Assembly (NCBI GenBank): GCA_026260175.1
Contig: JAKCWW010000965.1
Coordinates: 8,652-72,651, forward strand
Direction of reading: 5' to 3'
Source of the DNA: Reticulitermes lucifugus
Lineage: Eukaryota > Arthropoda > Insecta > Blattodea > Rhinotermitidae
DNA: 64,000 nt
The notes below the pieces were generated by a model. The model did not search any database. It had not been told where the DNA came from and saw only the letters and a program-made list of their open reading frames with translations. How positions within the stretch are numbered: position 1 is the first letter of the stretch; the number at the start of each line of letters is the position of its first letter. Positions 1-14,260 of the stretch are shown one piece after another. The translations under genes and the position numbers were made by a program.

Positions 1-90
1 GTGTGGTGTGTCTAAAAAGTGTGATCGTGAAGCCTCGAAAAATGAGGTGGCCTAGGCCCCCAACGGGCTCTCGAGCCATTGGAAAAAAAG
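1..90 (+). repeat. tRNA-derived SINE (family A), 3' part, cut by window start
   Basis: The first ~90 bases match the 3' portion of the SINE at 42,235-42,491: a 'gtgtgtctaaaaagtgtgat' stretch, then 'tgaagcctcgaaaaatgagg', then a 'caacgggctctcgagcc' block and an A-rich end. The tRNA-like head would lie before the window. Divergence from the 42.2 kb copy is moderate, so this is an old insertion. Confidence 0.75.
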
Positions 91-2080
91 GTGGTGCTTA
101 TTCCTGGTGTCTATACTGTGTATAGATGAATTTGGTTGAAAATTTTCTTGATTGTTTAAAATAAAGTTCATTAATGAAAATATATATATATTGACACGGA
201 ATAGGTAAAATCTCTAATTTTGTAACAGACTTCTGCATGGAGTTCTTGGTTGTGCACCGACCATAATTCTGATGATGTTCTTTTGTAAGGTGAATATCTT
301 CTTACTGTTGGAGGAATTACCCCAAAAAAATTATTCCGTACTTTATAATAGAATGAAAGTATGCGAAATAAACTGTCTTAATAAACACTGCTTCAAAGCT
401 CATTTAATGCTTTGCACACAAATTACGTTTTTGGTTCCGTCGGGTACAAAATTCGAAAAAAAATAATATAGCAAAATTTAAGAATTAAACGGCGCTCTTG
501 TATCTTGCTTCATTTTAAAGTCTGTATCCCTCCTTTTTAACTCTCATTATTTTCCTTCAATTTTGTTTCGGAATACTTTGCATGTTTTTCTCTCTTAGCA
601 AAGGATCATGACAGGCAACCTAAATTTGCGACAGATTTTTCGTGGTTGAACCTCGTAATTCGCCACGAAGTTAGTTATATTTTCAGAGTTCTAACAGTTC
701 TTCAAACACGGCGCATTTAAAATTAAATGTGGAACACCCATCCCATTTTGCAGAAAATTTAGAATATTCTGTGACCAAATAAGGCATATCAAAAGAATTG
801 GGGATTTTTAACCTGCCAAGATGTTAGAAACTTGTAATATATCAGAAAATGTCAAGGCTCTTGTAGTTTATACTTCAACGACAAAAATAAGTTCTTGAAT
901 TTTAATCTTCTTAATTTCATCCCGAATCCTTTTATATTTGTCGTAATTTTCATAGTAATTTGAATTCTGTCGCGCATACAAATTTATTGTCTAAAATTAT
1001 TTTAAAATTTTCTTACCTTTATCGAATAAATTTAGGTGGTTCTATGTTAATTAATGTACTTGCAATTGCTAGACGTACAACCACATTCTGGTAATAATTT
1101 GGCGCTACAATGCAAGAGTAAGATCATATGTGAATTCCTTTGTTTGCTCCTCTGACTCGAAGAAATTTATGAGATTAGTTTTAACTTGAGAGTAGGTTTG
1201 CAGGGGGTATTCTATCTGTTCAGAGCTCTGCATAATTTTGACTTCAGCCTTCTTATAAAGTGAAAGCTGAACAAATGGCGGCCAGTAGAAAAAAGGGTAA
1301 AACCATTTCACTGACACTGGGGACATTGAAACCCATGTGAATTGATATTTTAAACAAGAATTTTTGGAAAAAGTACGTGTACAATGAATTGTTACCTACT
1401 TGTCGTGCGAACGAAGAAACAGCAAAGTACTGTGGTTTTATCAGTTACAATATCAAATACATAATAAGGGAGAACAAAGAGAAAATTCAAGGAAGATCTC
1501 AGCATAGTGAAGAAAAGAAAACTACTTGAAAATTTGAAAGAAATGTAATTATTGAAAAATTTGGCTTATGTGCGATCAAAATAAAGAGTTATGGACGTCA
1601 CAGTCAAAAAATTTAACTTACGGAAAACTCTCCCAAATAATAAAACAGGACATAAATTTTCGTTACAAAGAACAGTCTTTAAGAAGACTGCTGCACAAAA
1701 TTGAATTCGGAAACATACATGCCAAAAAACAGGCCTATTTTCGTAGAGCTGCCTGGTATTGTTGAGTGGCATTGTAGTAACTTGCTCAAATTAAATGAAA
1801 TACCTTCTGAAGGGAGGAAGATTTTTGCGTAGATGACACATGAATAGACAGCAATCTGGCACGTAAGAAATGCTGGCAGGCGGATGAAGTGTAGGGAGCC
1901 TTAACAAATGGCAACGCGGAAAAGAGGCTGATTGTGTTTCAGGCTGTTTCAGAGGATAGCTTCTTCGCTGGTGCTCAGCCTTTATACAAAGCAGAGTTAT
2001 TGCATGAAAACTACCACGATCAGATAAACAGCCCTAATTTTTAGATGCGGGTGAGGAAAAGAAATCAATCCCAAACATAA
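91..2080. other. intergenic, no gene seen
   Basis: AT-rich sequence in which reading frames stay under about 75 codons on both strands and resemble no family I recognise. Short AT runs (for example at 180-195) are the only structure noted. Confidence 0.6.
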
Positions 2081-2220
2081 CAGAAAAGCCAGTGGTCGAG
2101 ATTTTAGGCTTCCGCCACCGCGTAGCTGAGGTCTTCCGATCTTCTGGCGTGTTACGCGGCGTATATTGTTGGTTACTTACCGAAGTTTCGGGACTACATA
2201 TCGGTCCCATATTCAAGGGT
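2080..2220 (-). repeat. dispersed hairpin-module repeat, copy 1
   Basis: Read on the minus strand, this segment carries a 5-bp stem (GGGAC / GTCCC) directly followed by GAAAC at 2,185-2,218. It then gives a translation resembling 'ETSVxxxxYTPRNTPEDRKT', matching the other copies at 8.7, 29.5 and 35.2 kb. The family looks like the end of a retroelement; its class is not certain. The copy is isolated and has no flanking coding region. Confidence 0.55.
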
Positions 2221-2420
2221 CACGCTTCCCAGGACTGCTTGATCCTTGAAAGTGGTCCTTTATTGATAATGCCGCTTACCACTGCATGCAGGTCAACGAG
2301 ATTCCAGGCAAATATGCAGTAAATACAGAGAGGACTTCGTGCCTTCGTAGACACAGGTTGACAGGTACTTATGTTTTTGAGAGGACCAGTATACTTTCCG
2401 TGCAAAGACGGCGCGGAGGG

Positions 2421-5400
2421 AAAGGAAGCCTACCCAAGCTGTGAAGTTGCAAGAAATTCTCTTGCGTTACTAATAGTAAATAAACCCATCTTGGCGTTGT
2501 CTGTTATAATGGTGTCGGAAGGTGCGAGTTTTTCCAAAAGCAATTATGCAGTGAACACACAACAGCTCAACTGGCTGCACTGTCACACAAAAAATAGATT
2601 AACACTACTAAGTGGACACAACGCGCAATGTAACAGAATGATCTTATTGCAATTGAAAGACTAGTAAACGTAAATTCGTACTTTTTCTTGACTTCTGAAA
2701 TTCAACGCATTGTCTTTGTAAATAGGCTGTAGGCCTATACAGCAGACTATAAAAATAGGTAAAATATGAGAAGTACTTAGAAGTGAATAAGAATATTACC
2801 TTTTGAATGTTTTCTTACCGATTTCATCTTTTCTGCTTCCCTTCAGTTTTTCATTCGGGAAAGAAGGTTGAGTGACCGGGTAGCGACACTTGTTACCTGT
2901 CCTAGCATAATGAGGAAAGGTACTGAGGCGGCTGTGATGTAGTGCAGAGAGAATGGCACGGGAGAATATAATGATTAACTATTGAAAAGGGCAAGGACCC
3001 AAGGGAATGTTTTATCATATTCTGTCTCCTATCCTCAAAGAAAGACATGTTCCAGATTGAAATTGAATAAGGAAATAGAATGAAAGAAAGGAATAGCAGA
3101 ATACTACGCATCATTTTCCATCTGGATCAAACATTTCATAACTTCTCTTTTTGGAGAGATGGTGAAAATATGGAGAGAACCCCCGTACGAAAGAGAACAT
3201 GTGAAAGACAAAAGAAAGTGAAAGAATTTATTATACAGCTAAAAGACAATGAGTAAAACGGAAGAAAAATAGAGCTACAGAAATGTTGTCTCTGCAGGAT
3301 TCTCAAATATACCGTAACTTATGCCACGGAAATGATACAAACCATACAGATCTTACGCGTAAACCTCATTTCTAAATGAATATTTAGATATTTTGTCACA
3401 AAATATTAAACAAAAATTTGGCTCGAGAGTTTAAGGTGCGTTTTCTGTTTTATGCTTCTATACAGACTCCAATAAAGTTGCACACGTATCGCAGCATATC
3501 TACAACGTTGATTTCACGCTTCTTTTTGTATTCGTAATTTACAGGAATCCTTTCACCAGTGTTACTCTTTCCTCACCTTCCACGAGCTGGCTACTACGCA
3601 CGTCTAACTGGCTTCGAACACATTTATCTTGTCCAGTAACTATTTAATACATCACGTGGCTCCTGTACTGAGTCTCTCTGTTCAGTAATAAGGTACATTG
3701 ACAAGTTTTTCATAATATTCACAATATCCTTTTTTAATGCTGACTTTTTTTAAGATCATACATGACTTCTTCAATGGCTTATTTTAACAGATCTAATTTA
3801 GGTACTACGGCTTTCATATCCTACCCAATTTCTGTAATGCCTTTCCGATATTTTCCTGAGTCCCTTAAATCCTTGTCACTCTCATGGTGCCATACATATT
3901 CCAAATCTCTTCCATTTTTCTTGTGTCAACTTTGGGGGGGGGTCACAATCAGTTGAATTCCCCTAATTGCCAATAGTACTCAATAAATATCTCTAAGAAG
4001 GCCAATTTCAGGCTTGCTTCCCCCTTACATGTTTTGGCAGCTTCAAGTTTACGCTTCACCTTACCAAAAACGCACAAATTGTTGCACAGTACACCTGAAT
4101 GGTCACACCCACTGTTCACACATACGACACTATCAAGCAAACGCTAAATTGGGAAAGCGTAATTCTCAATGTTTGCTCAGTAAATGCAAGAGAAGTAAAA
4201 CACAGATAAGAACAGCAAATCCAGGTAACAAGAATAACAATGACAGACTTCATAACTTTGCATTTCGTTACAAGCCACTGGAAACAGCGATACACGTACT
4301 GGGAGACCACTCAGACGATATTATGAATACGAAGAGGTTTGAATTTAATCCGTGGAAAAGAAGATAAGGTTTGGTTATATTCTCTCTAAAGAAATCCTTC
4401 AACTTGTCAGCTATGTTGCACGTAACCACATTTTCTTCAAATTCTTTCTCCTTCAAGCATTATGTCAAAAATTCCTGCAATCTTTCAAAAATAGGATTAT
4501 TTCTGTAAAACTTCATTCTTTTCATGAAATGCATGTTACGATTTTTTGCAGTATATGAGAGGAGAGCCATCTAACAATAATGTCAGTGAAAAAATGCGTG
4601 TCATTATCGTGAAATTCCAGCAGCCGCTGACCTGCAAACTGCTGGTTTACAATTTAGTCATGTTCGGCTAAACATAAATAATTTACGTTATGAAACTGGA
4701 TTTAAATTTGACGCTTGTTCGACAGCTTATCAATGAAGCTCTCTAGAGAACTTCAAAACTCATTCACCGAAAGAAAATTACTAGAGGTTTAAAGTTGCGG
4801 CTTTGAACAAGCTATCATTTACTACATTAAATTATGCAATTACAAAAGTTGTAATGTTATAAAGTTGCTCCAGAACAGAAAGTGTACGTTTCTGCGTTTG
4901 AATTCAGATCTTTCAGATGTGTGTTCTCTCCTCCTTTACGTGTTGCCAGCAACTACTCTAAGTAATTCAAGCTTCAAATACCTGAGTTCCTCAGCTTGTT
5001 TCCACAAGTCGGATCGTTCCCTTTCTAATTCTACCTCTGAATTGTACTTTAGTACCCCATAACCACGGAGCTGCCTCACCTACTTACCCGCATTCGCGGA
5101 CTCCCTTGCGAATCCCCTTTCTGATGTTACTAAATGTGTGCTGTCAATTATTACGAACATTGTAATAAATGAGCTGATCAATTAGTTTCAGATGAAATTA
5201 GGACAGTTATGTATGATAACTTGTTTTTGGTTTATTTAAAGATCAGGTTGTAGCTGCAGATATATTGTGAATAAATATGATGTTGGTCGTCCATGGTGTA
5301 GCTTTGTGGAAAGAGATAGCCGCGGCTTATTCAAAGCCACTGATAAAATCAGTAATAACGGCAGACCTCAAGCCCGATGTTCGAAAGAACAGCGTCCCAA

Positions 5401-8020
5401 AAATTTATTGTATAGCTGAGATACCACACGCGATTTTCCACATACCCTCTTTATAACTGCAGGATAAGATTCTAAATAAATCTAAGTATAAGCACATTTA
5501 TACAATGCTAACTTGAAATTCTAATAAAATCTAGGGTAATCAAGAAAATTTCTCATTTCATTGAAGTACAAATTTCATGACCGTGTCCACAAAACCACAC
5601 CGCAAGACCCTATCCTCATTTACTTCAGTATGTTACACCCCTCACACTCCATAATTTCAACATCCAGATCAATATCATCCTTTTCTGAAAGGCTCAATGG
5701 AAACGTCGACGTAAGTTCCACTATTCTAAACTTCGATGCTAAAAGAAAATAGATTCACAGTTCTGTTCAAGTCGCCTTTCCTCACTGCGTTGAGAGCAGA
5801 CTCATCTAGACTTCGAGGCGAAACGACAATCCAGAAAACCCCTCCGAAAATCCGTCCCTCACTTTCAAGTGCGCAACGAGTTGCTTTATTGTGATACAAA
5901 ACAATATCACATCATCATCATCACTAATATTATTACGCAGGCAAATAAATAATAAATACAATGTTATTATACTTGTAATTTCGGTAAAATGATTGCATGA
6001 TTGAGTAACATTCCTTAATTTTCTGGCAAATCACCATCTGCTTTTCATCATCTGAAAATCTGCTTTTCAATCCATGTGGTGCAATAAACCACACGTTCCT
6101 GATTCCATCAGAATATAATATTTCCAGTTGGGTCTGAAGGTACTTTTGACCCTCTTGCACTTTTAATTTTACAGATTTCAGACAAAATTTTATTCTCTGA
6201 TGCCTTTGGCCTTTGACCTCACGTGTGTTACAGTGGACGGTCAGCCAGAATGTACAACATAACGCCCTTCCTTCCGCCTTGCCATATTTACAAACATTTA
6301 TAAACTCCCCTCTCTTTCACACACGAGTATAGAAGTGTCACCCTTACGAATATTTTACCAGTTTTTCAATCTCCAGCCACAAAATAATATCACGTATTCT
6401 TTTTCTTGTTTATTTCATTCTATCAATGACGCAGCTACGATAAACCTGTCACATTACTTTTACTTCTCAAAAAAATGAAAATGAACTAAGTGAAACTGAG
6501 GTAGGCGTTGTATTACTTATGTGTGCTATCTTCTTCAGTATTCTCGACATCTCTTCTGCGTAAACTGAAATGTCCTTGCACTTTTTTCTCTAATGTTATC
6601 CACCACCAACACGTTTGTCAGAAATGTTAGAGACCTCATTTCCGTAGTAGCGCCCGCTTCTTCGAAACATCCTTTCTTGTATTACCATGAACCTAAAAGC
6701 TGACACCTGCATAAAGCTGACGTGAAAATCCGATATATATGATCACTGTATTTGGACTTCCAGTCTAGAATAAAAGAAGGAATGAGAAGATTCCAAGTTA
6801 GAGAAAGAAAAATTCAAAACACTAGTTATTTTTCCGGGGCAGAATGTTTGCCAAACACACGTGCAGAATACTGCAAAATATTGGGCGTATATCAAGGCGG
6901 AGCTCGGTATAGCTTCACAGCCGCAGATTTTTAATATCCGTGTGAATGTGATTGCTAAATGATATTTCGAAAACTGAGGAAGTTACACGCCTTTGTAGAA
7001 ATACCTACGGACTGAATGTTTTGCCCGAAAAAGTGGACTTTATCATTACTCAAATTTCAAACTGCCTAAATATAATACTTATGATAGTTTATGCCATCCT
7101 ACATAAAAAAACTTACTTTTATTTCAAGAATCTTGATCCGTATGATTTTGAGTGCAAATTAGGTACATGCTTTATATTAAAAGCATTTTTGAAAAAAAAG
7201 TGATAAGCATAGTAGTTACTTTGACGTTTGAAAATTTAGGCCAATACAGTCCCTTGAACAATGTAAAATGGCTTTACTCTGCTTCATAAATAAGAGAAGG
7301 TCAGTTCTCAAATTTAATTACATTTATATTCCACATATTCAAAAAGTAAATATAAAAACTACCATGGACAAAACCTTTAAGCGCAGGGCTTTAAATCTTG
7401 GACCTGGTCGCAGAATCTATGCCAACAATTGACTATTGCTTATACAGTTTCAACAACGAATATCATCAATGAGTAGCACTGTTACGGACGTACTCTAATG
7501 CATACCGGGTCAACAAGCGTCATAACACAATGTACAAAGCCAAACCTCTGCACGGATACTCCCTTTGATGATGAAGATGATGACATTGTTGACAATGATA
7601 ACAAGGACAGGGCAAATGTAATTAATCATCATTATTTCCTACTTCATAATGCCTTGCTGGCTAATGTACTGAGTACCAGCAATTTATGCTTTATAGCTTA
7701 TAATCATGTCATTTACTTGTGTCTGAGAAGCAAAGTAGTTCAGGTATCAGGTGACTGAGACTAGTTCTTTTCAATATAACCAATATGGTTCATGAAAACA
7801 ACAGCAAATTCAGGACTCGAAGCACTAAGCTTTTTTATAAAACCTATACGATATATAATATCCAATGTTCCAAACTAATTCCAATGTACGTATTTAATAA
7901 AAGCTAAATTGAGCTAACTCCATGCAGCAAAGTCCTTCATGAGAAGTTAATAATTCCATAAAAATATTCCCCATATTTTATGGCACCCGAAAGTTCATTA
8001 CCGTGTCTGCCAGAAACAAC
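2421..8020. other. intergenic, no gene seen
   Basis: About 5.6 kb with only short frames (longest 117 codons at 4,014-4,367, plus strand, of biased and unrecognised composition). A G run at 3,934-3,942 and an ATC-rich stretch near 5,910 are the only simple repeats noted. A tRNA-like patch at 5,290-5,400 was judged too weak to call. Confidence 0.55.
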
Positions 8021-8029
8021 AACTTGTCC

Positions 8030-8385
8030 CTATACTAGGCCAGAAGAATACACGTAAAATCTAGGCCCTCCCATTTTATTTCTGTAAGGTCCATTTTAAT
8101 ATGGTTTTTCCACCTGCACCTAGTTCTCCAAAATAATTTCTTTCCTTCAGATTTCTTCACCAAAATCCTCTACGCACCACTCTTCTCCGCAAGGCGTACC
8201 ACATACCCCGCCATCTTATCTCTGATCGGGTCATTTAACGTATGGCAAGGACACTAACCGTGAAGTTCCTCATTATGTAACTGCCTCTAACTTCCTGTTC
8301 TCCTCTCCTCTTAGGTCCAAATATCTTTTTCAACACCCTGTTCTCGTTCAGCCTCAGTCTTTCTCCCTTACTGTGAGAGACCAAA
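8030..8385 (-). repeat. LINE ORF2 C-terminal fragment, degraded
   Basis: The minus strand, read across several frames, gives NENRVLKKIFGPKR, then a segment like SEIRWRGMWYALRRR, then GKTILKWTLQK. This order matches the C-terminal tail of a common insect non-LTR retrotransposon polyprotein (family pattern FENRVLRKIFG ... RRMRWAGHVARMG ... RRRWEDNIKMDL). Frame changes and stops separate the blocks, so it is a dead 5'-truncated copy. A second small fragment of the same LINE is at 14.2 kb. The clade is not assigned. Confidence 0.7.
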
Positions 8386-8684
8386 TTCACACCCATTTAA
8401 ATTAACAACAAAATTTGAGTTTTATATATTTTAACCTTTATGCTGTACATATAAATGGAAGATGAAAGGTTCTGGACCGAATGGTAACAATCATTCTCCG
8501 AATGTAACGTGCCCGTGATTTCTTCTTGCCTGGAATTTGGTGTGTTGAGGATTTTACCCGTAACATTGATTTAATAATAGGTTATACAGTCCTGATCCTC
8601 TCTGCAAAGCATCGGCTCTAAAAAAATTGTGGGCTGAGATAGTTAAAATGCAAGAAAATTAATTGACCAAATAATGAGAGATTC

Positions 8685-8805
8685 GAAGTTCTCACAGTGG
8701 TGTCGGTGTACAGTCCAGTCTTCTGGGATGAAACCGGCTAGTTTGGTATATAGTTACCAATGTTTCGGAAGAGTTTGCTACCTCCATCATCAGGGAAGTT
8801 CAAGA
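8685..8805 (-). repeat. dispersed hairpin-module repeat, copy 2
   Basis: The minus strand reads CTGATGAT, stem GGAGG, loop, stem CTTCC, then GAAAC (8,762-8,793). It continues into a translation like 'SSETLVTIYQTSR', the same layout as copies at 2.1, 29.5 and 35.2 kb. This is the copy with the most complete CTGATGA box. The upstream side resembles the others only weakly, so the limits are approximate. Confidence 0.6.
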
Positions 8806-8869
8806 AACGCCACCGTAAAAGTGGAGATAGCAATAACTTCAAAATGTTGATACCTCTACACCAATCTAC

Positions 8870-11240
8870 ACGGCCTTATGGCCGTAAGGCAGGAATATTC
8901 ATTATATCTTGTTGAAAACGTGTGAGAAACTAAACCATATGAATTATCTGTTACCAAATCCTTGTCAGGAGGCCAATTGGGAATGTAGGCCTATATAGAG
9001 CCCAATGCGTTACTTCTGTGTCTAGCCACATAAAAAATCGCCTGGGCCGGTGTATAGCAATGTAAATCTTCCACCTAAATATCCAGAAATTTGTCCTCCT
9101 TGGGATTAGTTTCTTTTTTATTATGTACTTCACGGTAAGCGTGATTAACTACATATTGTCCGTGTGGTTTCGTGACGGATAATTTTTGAAAGACTGGGCT
9201 CACGTGTTTATACTTTTATTCGTCCAAATTTAAGGTATGAGAAGAGGAAAAATTGGTATATTACATCAGTGCATATAGGTATCGTATATCCATTCCTTTC
9301 TGCAGATAGTTTGAAATTACATAGAACTATTAAGCTCATAAAAGATTTCTACAAAACAACCCAGAGATAAAAGGGGGAAATTGAGCTTGAATCCTTCATA
9401 AAAATGGCAGGCAATTTTAGGGAATTTTAAACAAACACAATCTCAATCCATGAAGTGAGAATATCTGCTTAGTGAAGTTTAAGTGTTCGCTGAAAGGAAA
9501 GGCTGTTTCATGTATAGGCCTACATTGTTCAAGGTAAATAAATAACATATATATCTAAATAAACAGATAAAGCTAAAGGAAGTCAGATGTCAGAAAGCGT
9601 GACTATCAGTAAAATCAAATATTAAAAAAAGATTCGGCTTCAGCAAAAACACGTATGATAAAGATCAATAGAAGGCCTGGGGTGCAACCACGTCTGGAAT
9701 AGAGTAGCTCCGTAACAGAAGATACGAGACAAGTGTACAAGGTATAGTCTTCCTGTTCCAGTACGCGTTTTTCAAAAAACCATTTCTTTTCTACTTTAAC
9801 GATGCGGTTAGCTCAAGCGAGATCGCTTCTGCCTGATTCGGACCATCAGCAACAAAGAATATTCTAAACAAGTTTTCCCAAGAGATTTGAGATTTTTACA
9901 GTAATGAAAATTTGCATTGTGAAGACTGGGTAAATCCCATTAAGACGGCTGCAGTTTCGTCTGTCATGACCCAGAAGATCAAACACTTAAAGATATTCCT
10001 CGCCCTCTCTCACTCCAGACGAATGTTAGATAAGAACTTGAAGGTAATCAATCACAGCCAATTATGCTCAAGAAGCCCATCGCTACGAATCGACTACTTA
10101 CCAGATACATTAAGATTACACGTTACTTGAATCCGTCTTCCTCCAATAGTACAATATTTATGTATGTTGGCTAGTACATAGAAGGCAATAAGAATGTCAG
10201 CCGCTTTCCGTATATAAAAGGAATATATTGAGGAATCGTTTTCACAAGGAAATTAAGACAGGGACGATGAAATGTAATCCGTTTGCCACGGCTGCCTAAT
10301 AAACAAACATAGGGATTTCACTCCCAATGATGGGAAAGCCTTCCAGGTAATAAAATAAAAATATATAAAAATTCAAGATAAGGTATAATGGAGTGTGTTC
10401 CTTTGATAAATAATTTAATACACAGCACAAAACCACTCTAGAGAAATCAGCGGATTTAAAGCCCCCACTCCATGAGCCTTTCACAGAAATTTAATTTTGA
10501 ATGAGAGAAAAAAAGTTCAAACAGAGCGTTATATAAGCCACATCATATAACTGGCCCTCCGAACAGCATGACGTACAATTCTATTACAAGTAATACAGCC
10601 GGGACACAATGCATTGGTTGCTGCAAAGTGTTGGAGAAGTGATATCAATATAAATGAAATATTTGCTACGAATTACCGTCTTTCCTCTTGACTAGGCTAC
10701 AATAAGTTTGTCAGCAGTTAACACACACTCTCTTCAATCAGAACCCAAAGGTTCAACGCTGCCAAAATAAAAGTCAGCCACTATATCACATCAAAACAGA
10801 CTACATTTCCCTACACATAAGTTGTTCTGCTGAAAGTCTCGTCTCTTTATTCTGAAGGTCCCCGCTAGAATTATCCGGCTGAGGCTGGTTGATGTGACTG
10901 AAGCCTTAATGGTTTTTTCTTGGACTCTCCGGACATTTATGGCGACAGTATTTTAGTAGGCTAACATAACTGCCCGGTCTCTCCAGTTTAACCTTTAGAG
11001 GTACCTCCTCATCCCTGACCAATGTTTACTGTGGTATTATTTTCTACTGAGAAGGGATTATATTCAAAAAGCTGAGAAAGCTGAGAAACGAACAGCGGTC
11101 TCCGTGTTGTAATTCGAATCAAATACTTGTGAATACAATGGATTGGCAGGAATTTTACTGATATGCCTATGCTTGCAATCAGAGACACTTCTGCCGACGT
11201 GACTTGTGTATTTACTCATTAATATTCTAACGAGTAGCCG
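8870..11240. other. intergenic, no gene seen
   Basis: No frame longer than about 72 codons and no recognisable domain. 'taggcctaca'-type motifs recur (for example near 9,520), as elsewhere in the window. A patch at 9,800-9,850 faintly resembles a tRNA head but lacks a convincing B box. Confidence 0.55.
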
Positions 11241-11760
11241 GACAGAAGTGGCTGACATATTCAGTGACTGAACTCAAAGATCTAACAGGATGAAGTGACT
11301 GAAGTCATTAAAATTGCAGAATGAACTCACCGACTGACCTTACTGCACTTTATAAATAAGCATGCTGAGATGAATGAATAAAGTCAAAAACTGACAAACT
11401 AATCTGACTGAACTAATTGGCTGAAATCAAAGAACAGTCTAAAATCACTAAACGCACTGAACTCACTGAGTGAAATCAGTGACTGACTTAACTCAAAGAC
11501 CTGAATAACTGAGCTCACTGAACACAGTGTCTGAATTCAGATAAGTAGTATTACTGAACCCAAAGAACTTAGTATAACTGAACTCACTGGACTGACTCAC
11601 TCACTCATTCGCTCGTTCATTGAAGAACCTAGACACATGGAACGATACTCAATAAATTAATACTCATAGAACTCACTGAACTTATTGATTGAGTCAATCG
11701 ACAGACGTAACTGAAAACACCAAACTGGCCGACCTACTGTTTTACTGAATTCGTTCAAGC
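11240..11760. repeat. degenerate ACTGA/CTCACTGA tandem array
   Basis: About 500 bases built from loosely repeated 'actgaactcactga'-like words with no fixed period visible by eye, for example 11,455-11,530 and 11,575-11,625. It resembles the complement of the TGAG/TGAC-rich arrays at 25.4-26.0 and 29.0-29.9 kb. It is non-coding simple or minisatellite DNA. Confidence 0.65.
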
Positions 11761-11769
11761 TGCAGATTT

Positions 11770-14140
11770 TCTCCAGCCTTGTCGCAGGTCACCTACGCAA
11801 CTGAAATATGTTACATTAATTCCGTTTCTTTGTACAACCCCACTGTCTTCTGAAGTCACAGTACAAAATAAAGCCCTTCGGTTGAGGAAGGCTACATCAT
11901 CAGTCGGTGAAGGGCGTCATAGTCAGTAAATTGAAAGCGAAGGGCACTGCTCGTGAGTAATATCAGTGGGAAGTAGGCCGCTGGGTAATCGACTTGGCCA
12001 TTGTTGAACCGCGGTAAACGTTTGCTACTGTGCGACTGAGCGGCAAACACGGGATAAGCGGCGTTGCCGAGTTTACAGCTGTTCAACTAACCGAGATCAG
12101 GAACGTGGTCTGTGTAACAACGCTGTATTAACTGCAGAGGATATATGTCGTCGAAAGTGGTACTAGTATAAATACAAAATGTCAGATTTTACTTGGAGAG
12201 AAATTTGTAAACTTCCATCCTTCGGAATAGAGGCAAATTATTGGCTTCACGCTCCGCTTCCTGTACCCCCCGAAGAAAGGAACCGCCGGTACGTATTAAC
12301 TTGCAGGCTGACTGTACCCCAGAAGAAATCTGGACGCACTGAAGCATAAAAATACCCTGCCCCTACCAAGAAATAATCCTCCAATCCGTAGCAATTCAGT
12401 TTGCTAACTAACTTACGGCTACACTAATAAAAAAAAAGAAGAAATAACTTTCGAAGAACGTCACTGTGAGACGTCCCTTGCAACAATCACGTAGGAAAAC
12501 CAAATGTGCTTAGACCGCTAGAGTTTAATTTTGTTTCGACGATCTCTGGGTTAGAGTTCTAAGGGTGTTCTGACCAGAACTTTTATAATTGTGCTTCTGT
12601 TTTCTTTTTATGTTTGTGTTTACATTTCAGGGCACTCTCATTAATATTCTTTCCTCTTCCTCTTTTTTAGTTGTTTGTTCATTACAGTGAACTCTTGGCC
12701 GATAAGAGAGCTCAAAATAAAAGAAATTCCAGATGGTAACGTGGTTAAAGTAAAAATCTCGGTTTATATGGCTGATGTTTAAGGACTTCGGAAAAATTAG
12801 AACAGTCAGCAATGAGATTAGCATCACTGACGTCCCAAATTCGAGAGAAACTGTTAATGCTGCGTCACGCGTTCCTTATATTTTCGCAGTCTGCATTAAT
12901 GTGGAGATAGAATTTGGATACGACTAGTAGCTGCGATGCTTTCTTTTTAAAAATCGAAAGCTGTATCTTAAATTTTGTACGGAAAAGAATGAAGGTAATA
13001 AAGGCTACAATGCAAAAATCAACGTGATTTGCAAGAGTGTGTTCTTATGTATAAACCTATTTATGTAGATATATGAGACTGAAAGCCTACTCTACTGTTT
13101 AAACAAATCTGGAAAACCGCATTCTCGTAACGTTGTAAAATTCAACGACCAACACTTTAAAAAAAAGGGAATAGAATATGCATGAGAAGAAAAATATAGT
13201 AAGAGAAAAGAAACGTTGTACAAAAGAAAGAAATATTTTCAAATTCAGTTGGGAGTTTACATCACTCGATCACATTTATATACATATCTTCTTTCCACTT
13301 CCGACCTTTATTTTTTCTTTCTTTTGTCTTTCATTGAGAGTGGACTGAAAAATGGAAACGAAGAATGCGTAAAAATTTTCTTCGTTATTCTGTAGCTAAT
13401 GTATCAGTAGAATGGAAGAAAAGTGTTAGGATAATAAGGGGTATAAAAGTTAAAAGACAAAACTTACAAGTGAAAACATAATCGTTAGCTTTTGGCTGAT
13501 TTCCTTTCCCCAGAAATAGTTCACAATAAAAATAATATATTCTGAAGTTTGATCACTATTTGAGGCACATATACATATTTGGTTCGCCGACCAATGTCCA
13601 ACTTGCTTATATATATGGATACATATATACACATATAAATGCATATATGCATACACGCTCGACGCTCGTTGCCAAACCATGGCCAACTATGCCACATGTT
13701 GTTTCACAGCCAGTGCGATTAACAAATGAAAAGGCGGAGGAGGCAGAATAAAATGCTTTCAAATATTCAAGCACACGAAGCTCAAGAAAAACAATTTGGC
13801 AAATGATGCCCTAGAAGCATTTCAAGCTTAATGAAAGGTACTGCTTCTTCTTCGAAATAAAATAACAGATTCAAGACATTTCCTTGCCATTATTTTTCTT
13901 GACATCGATTAACCCAAAACTTTAAATCATGTGTAGGCTCATGGGCTGCATAATGACAAGAGCTGCATTAACTATTTCCATTGATCAAAAATTTTCCCGA
14001 GGAGCTAACAGTCGCTCAGATAGTCAAAAGATTCTAGGCACTTCATGAAACGTGAGAGTTCTTTAACGCGTTCAAGCCCACTCCCCCCCCCCAAATAATA
14101 ACTATTCTGATCCACAAATATTCAGTCCCCTTCCTCATAT
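11770..14140. other. intergenic, no gene seen
   Basis: No recognisable coding region. A TA/CA-rich interrupted microsatellite (tatata-catata words) lies at 13,600-13,660, with a C run at 14,084-14,092. Confidence 0.55.
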
Positions 14141-14149
14141 TCTACTCCG

Positions 14150-14260
14150 TCAATATCGACTTTAATATTATGCAATCATTATGTATTAATTTTCTAAATA
14201 TTCTTTTTCCTTCCTCTGACACGTCCAAATATTCTCCTCAGCACTCCGTTTTCAAATATC
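14150..14260 (-). repeat. LINE ORF2 fragment (same family as 8.1 kb)
   Basis: On the minus strand FENGVLRRIFGRVRGRKK is readable, matching the FENRVLRKIFG block seen in the 8.0-8.4 kb fragment. Downstream, a degraded block resembling the family's 'KLHNDEL' segment can be followed briefly before stops. It is an isolated, very short relic. Confidence 0.6.

Noticed and set aside
4014-4367. 117-codon open frame on the plus strand
   Set aside because: No domain, biased composition, overlapping open frames on the other strand, no splice or codon-use support.
5285-5400. tRNA-like patch
   Set aside because: A and B boxes too poor, no cloverleaf; not enough for a SINE call.
9795-9850. tRNA-like 'gcggttagctcaagcgagat' patch
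   Set aside because: Resembles a tRNA D-arm, but no anticodon stem or T-arm pairing follows.
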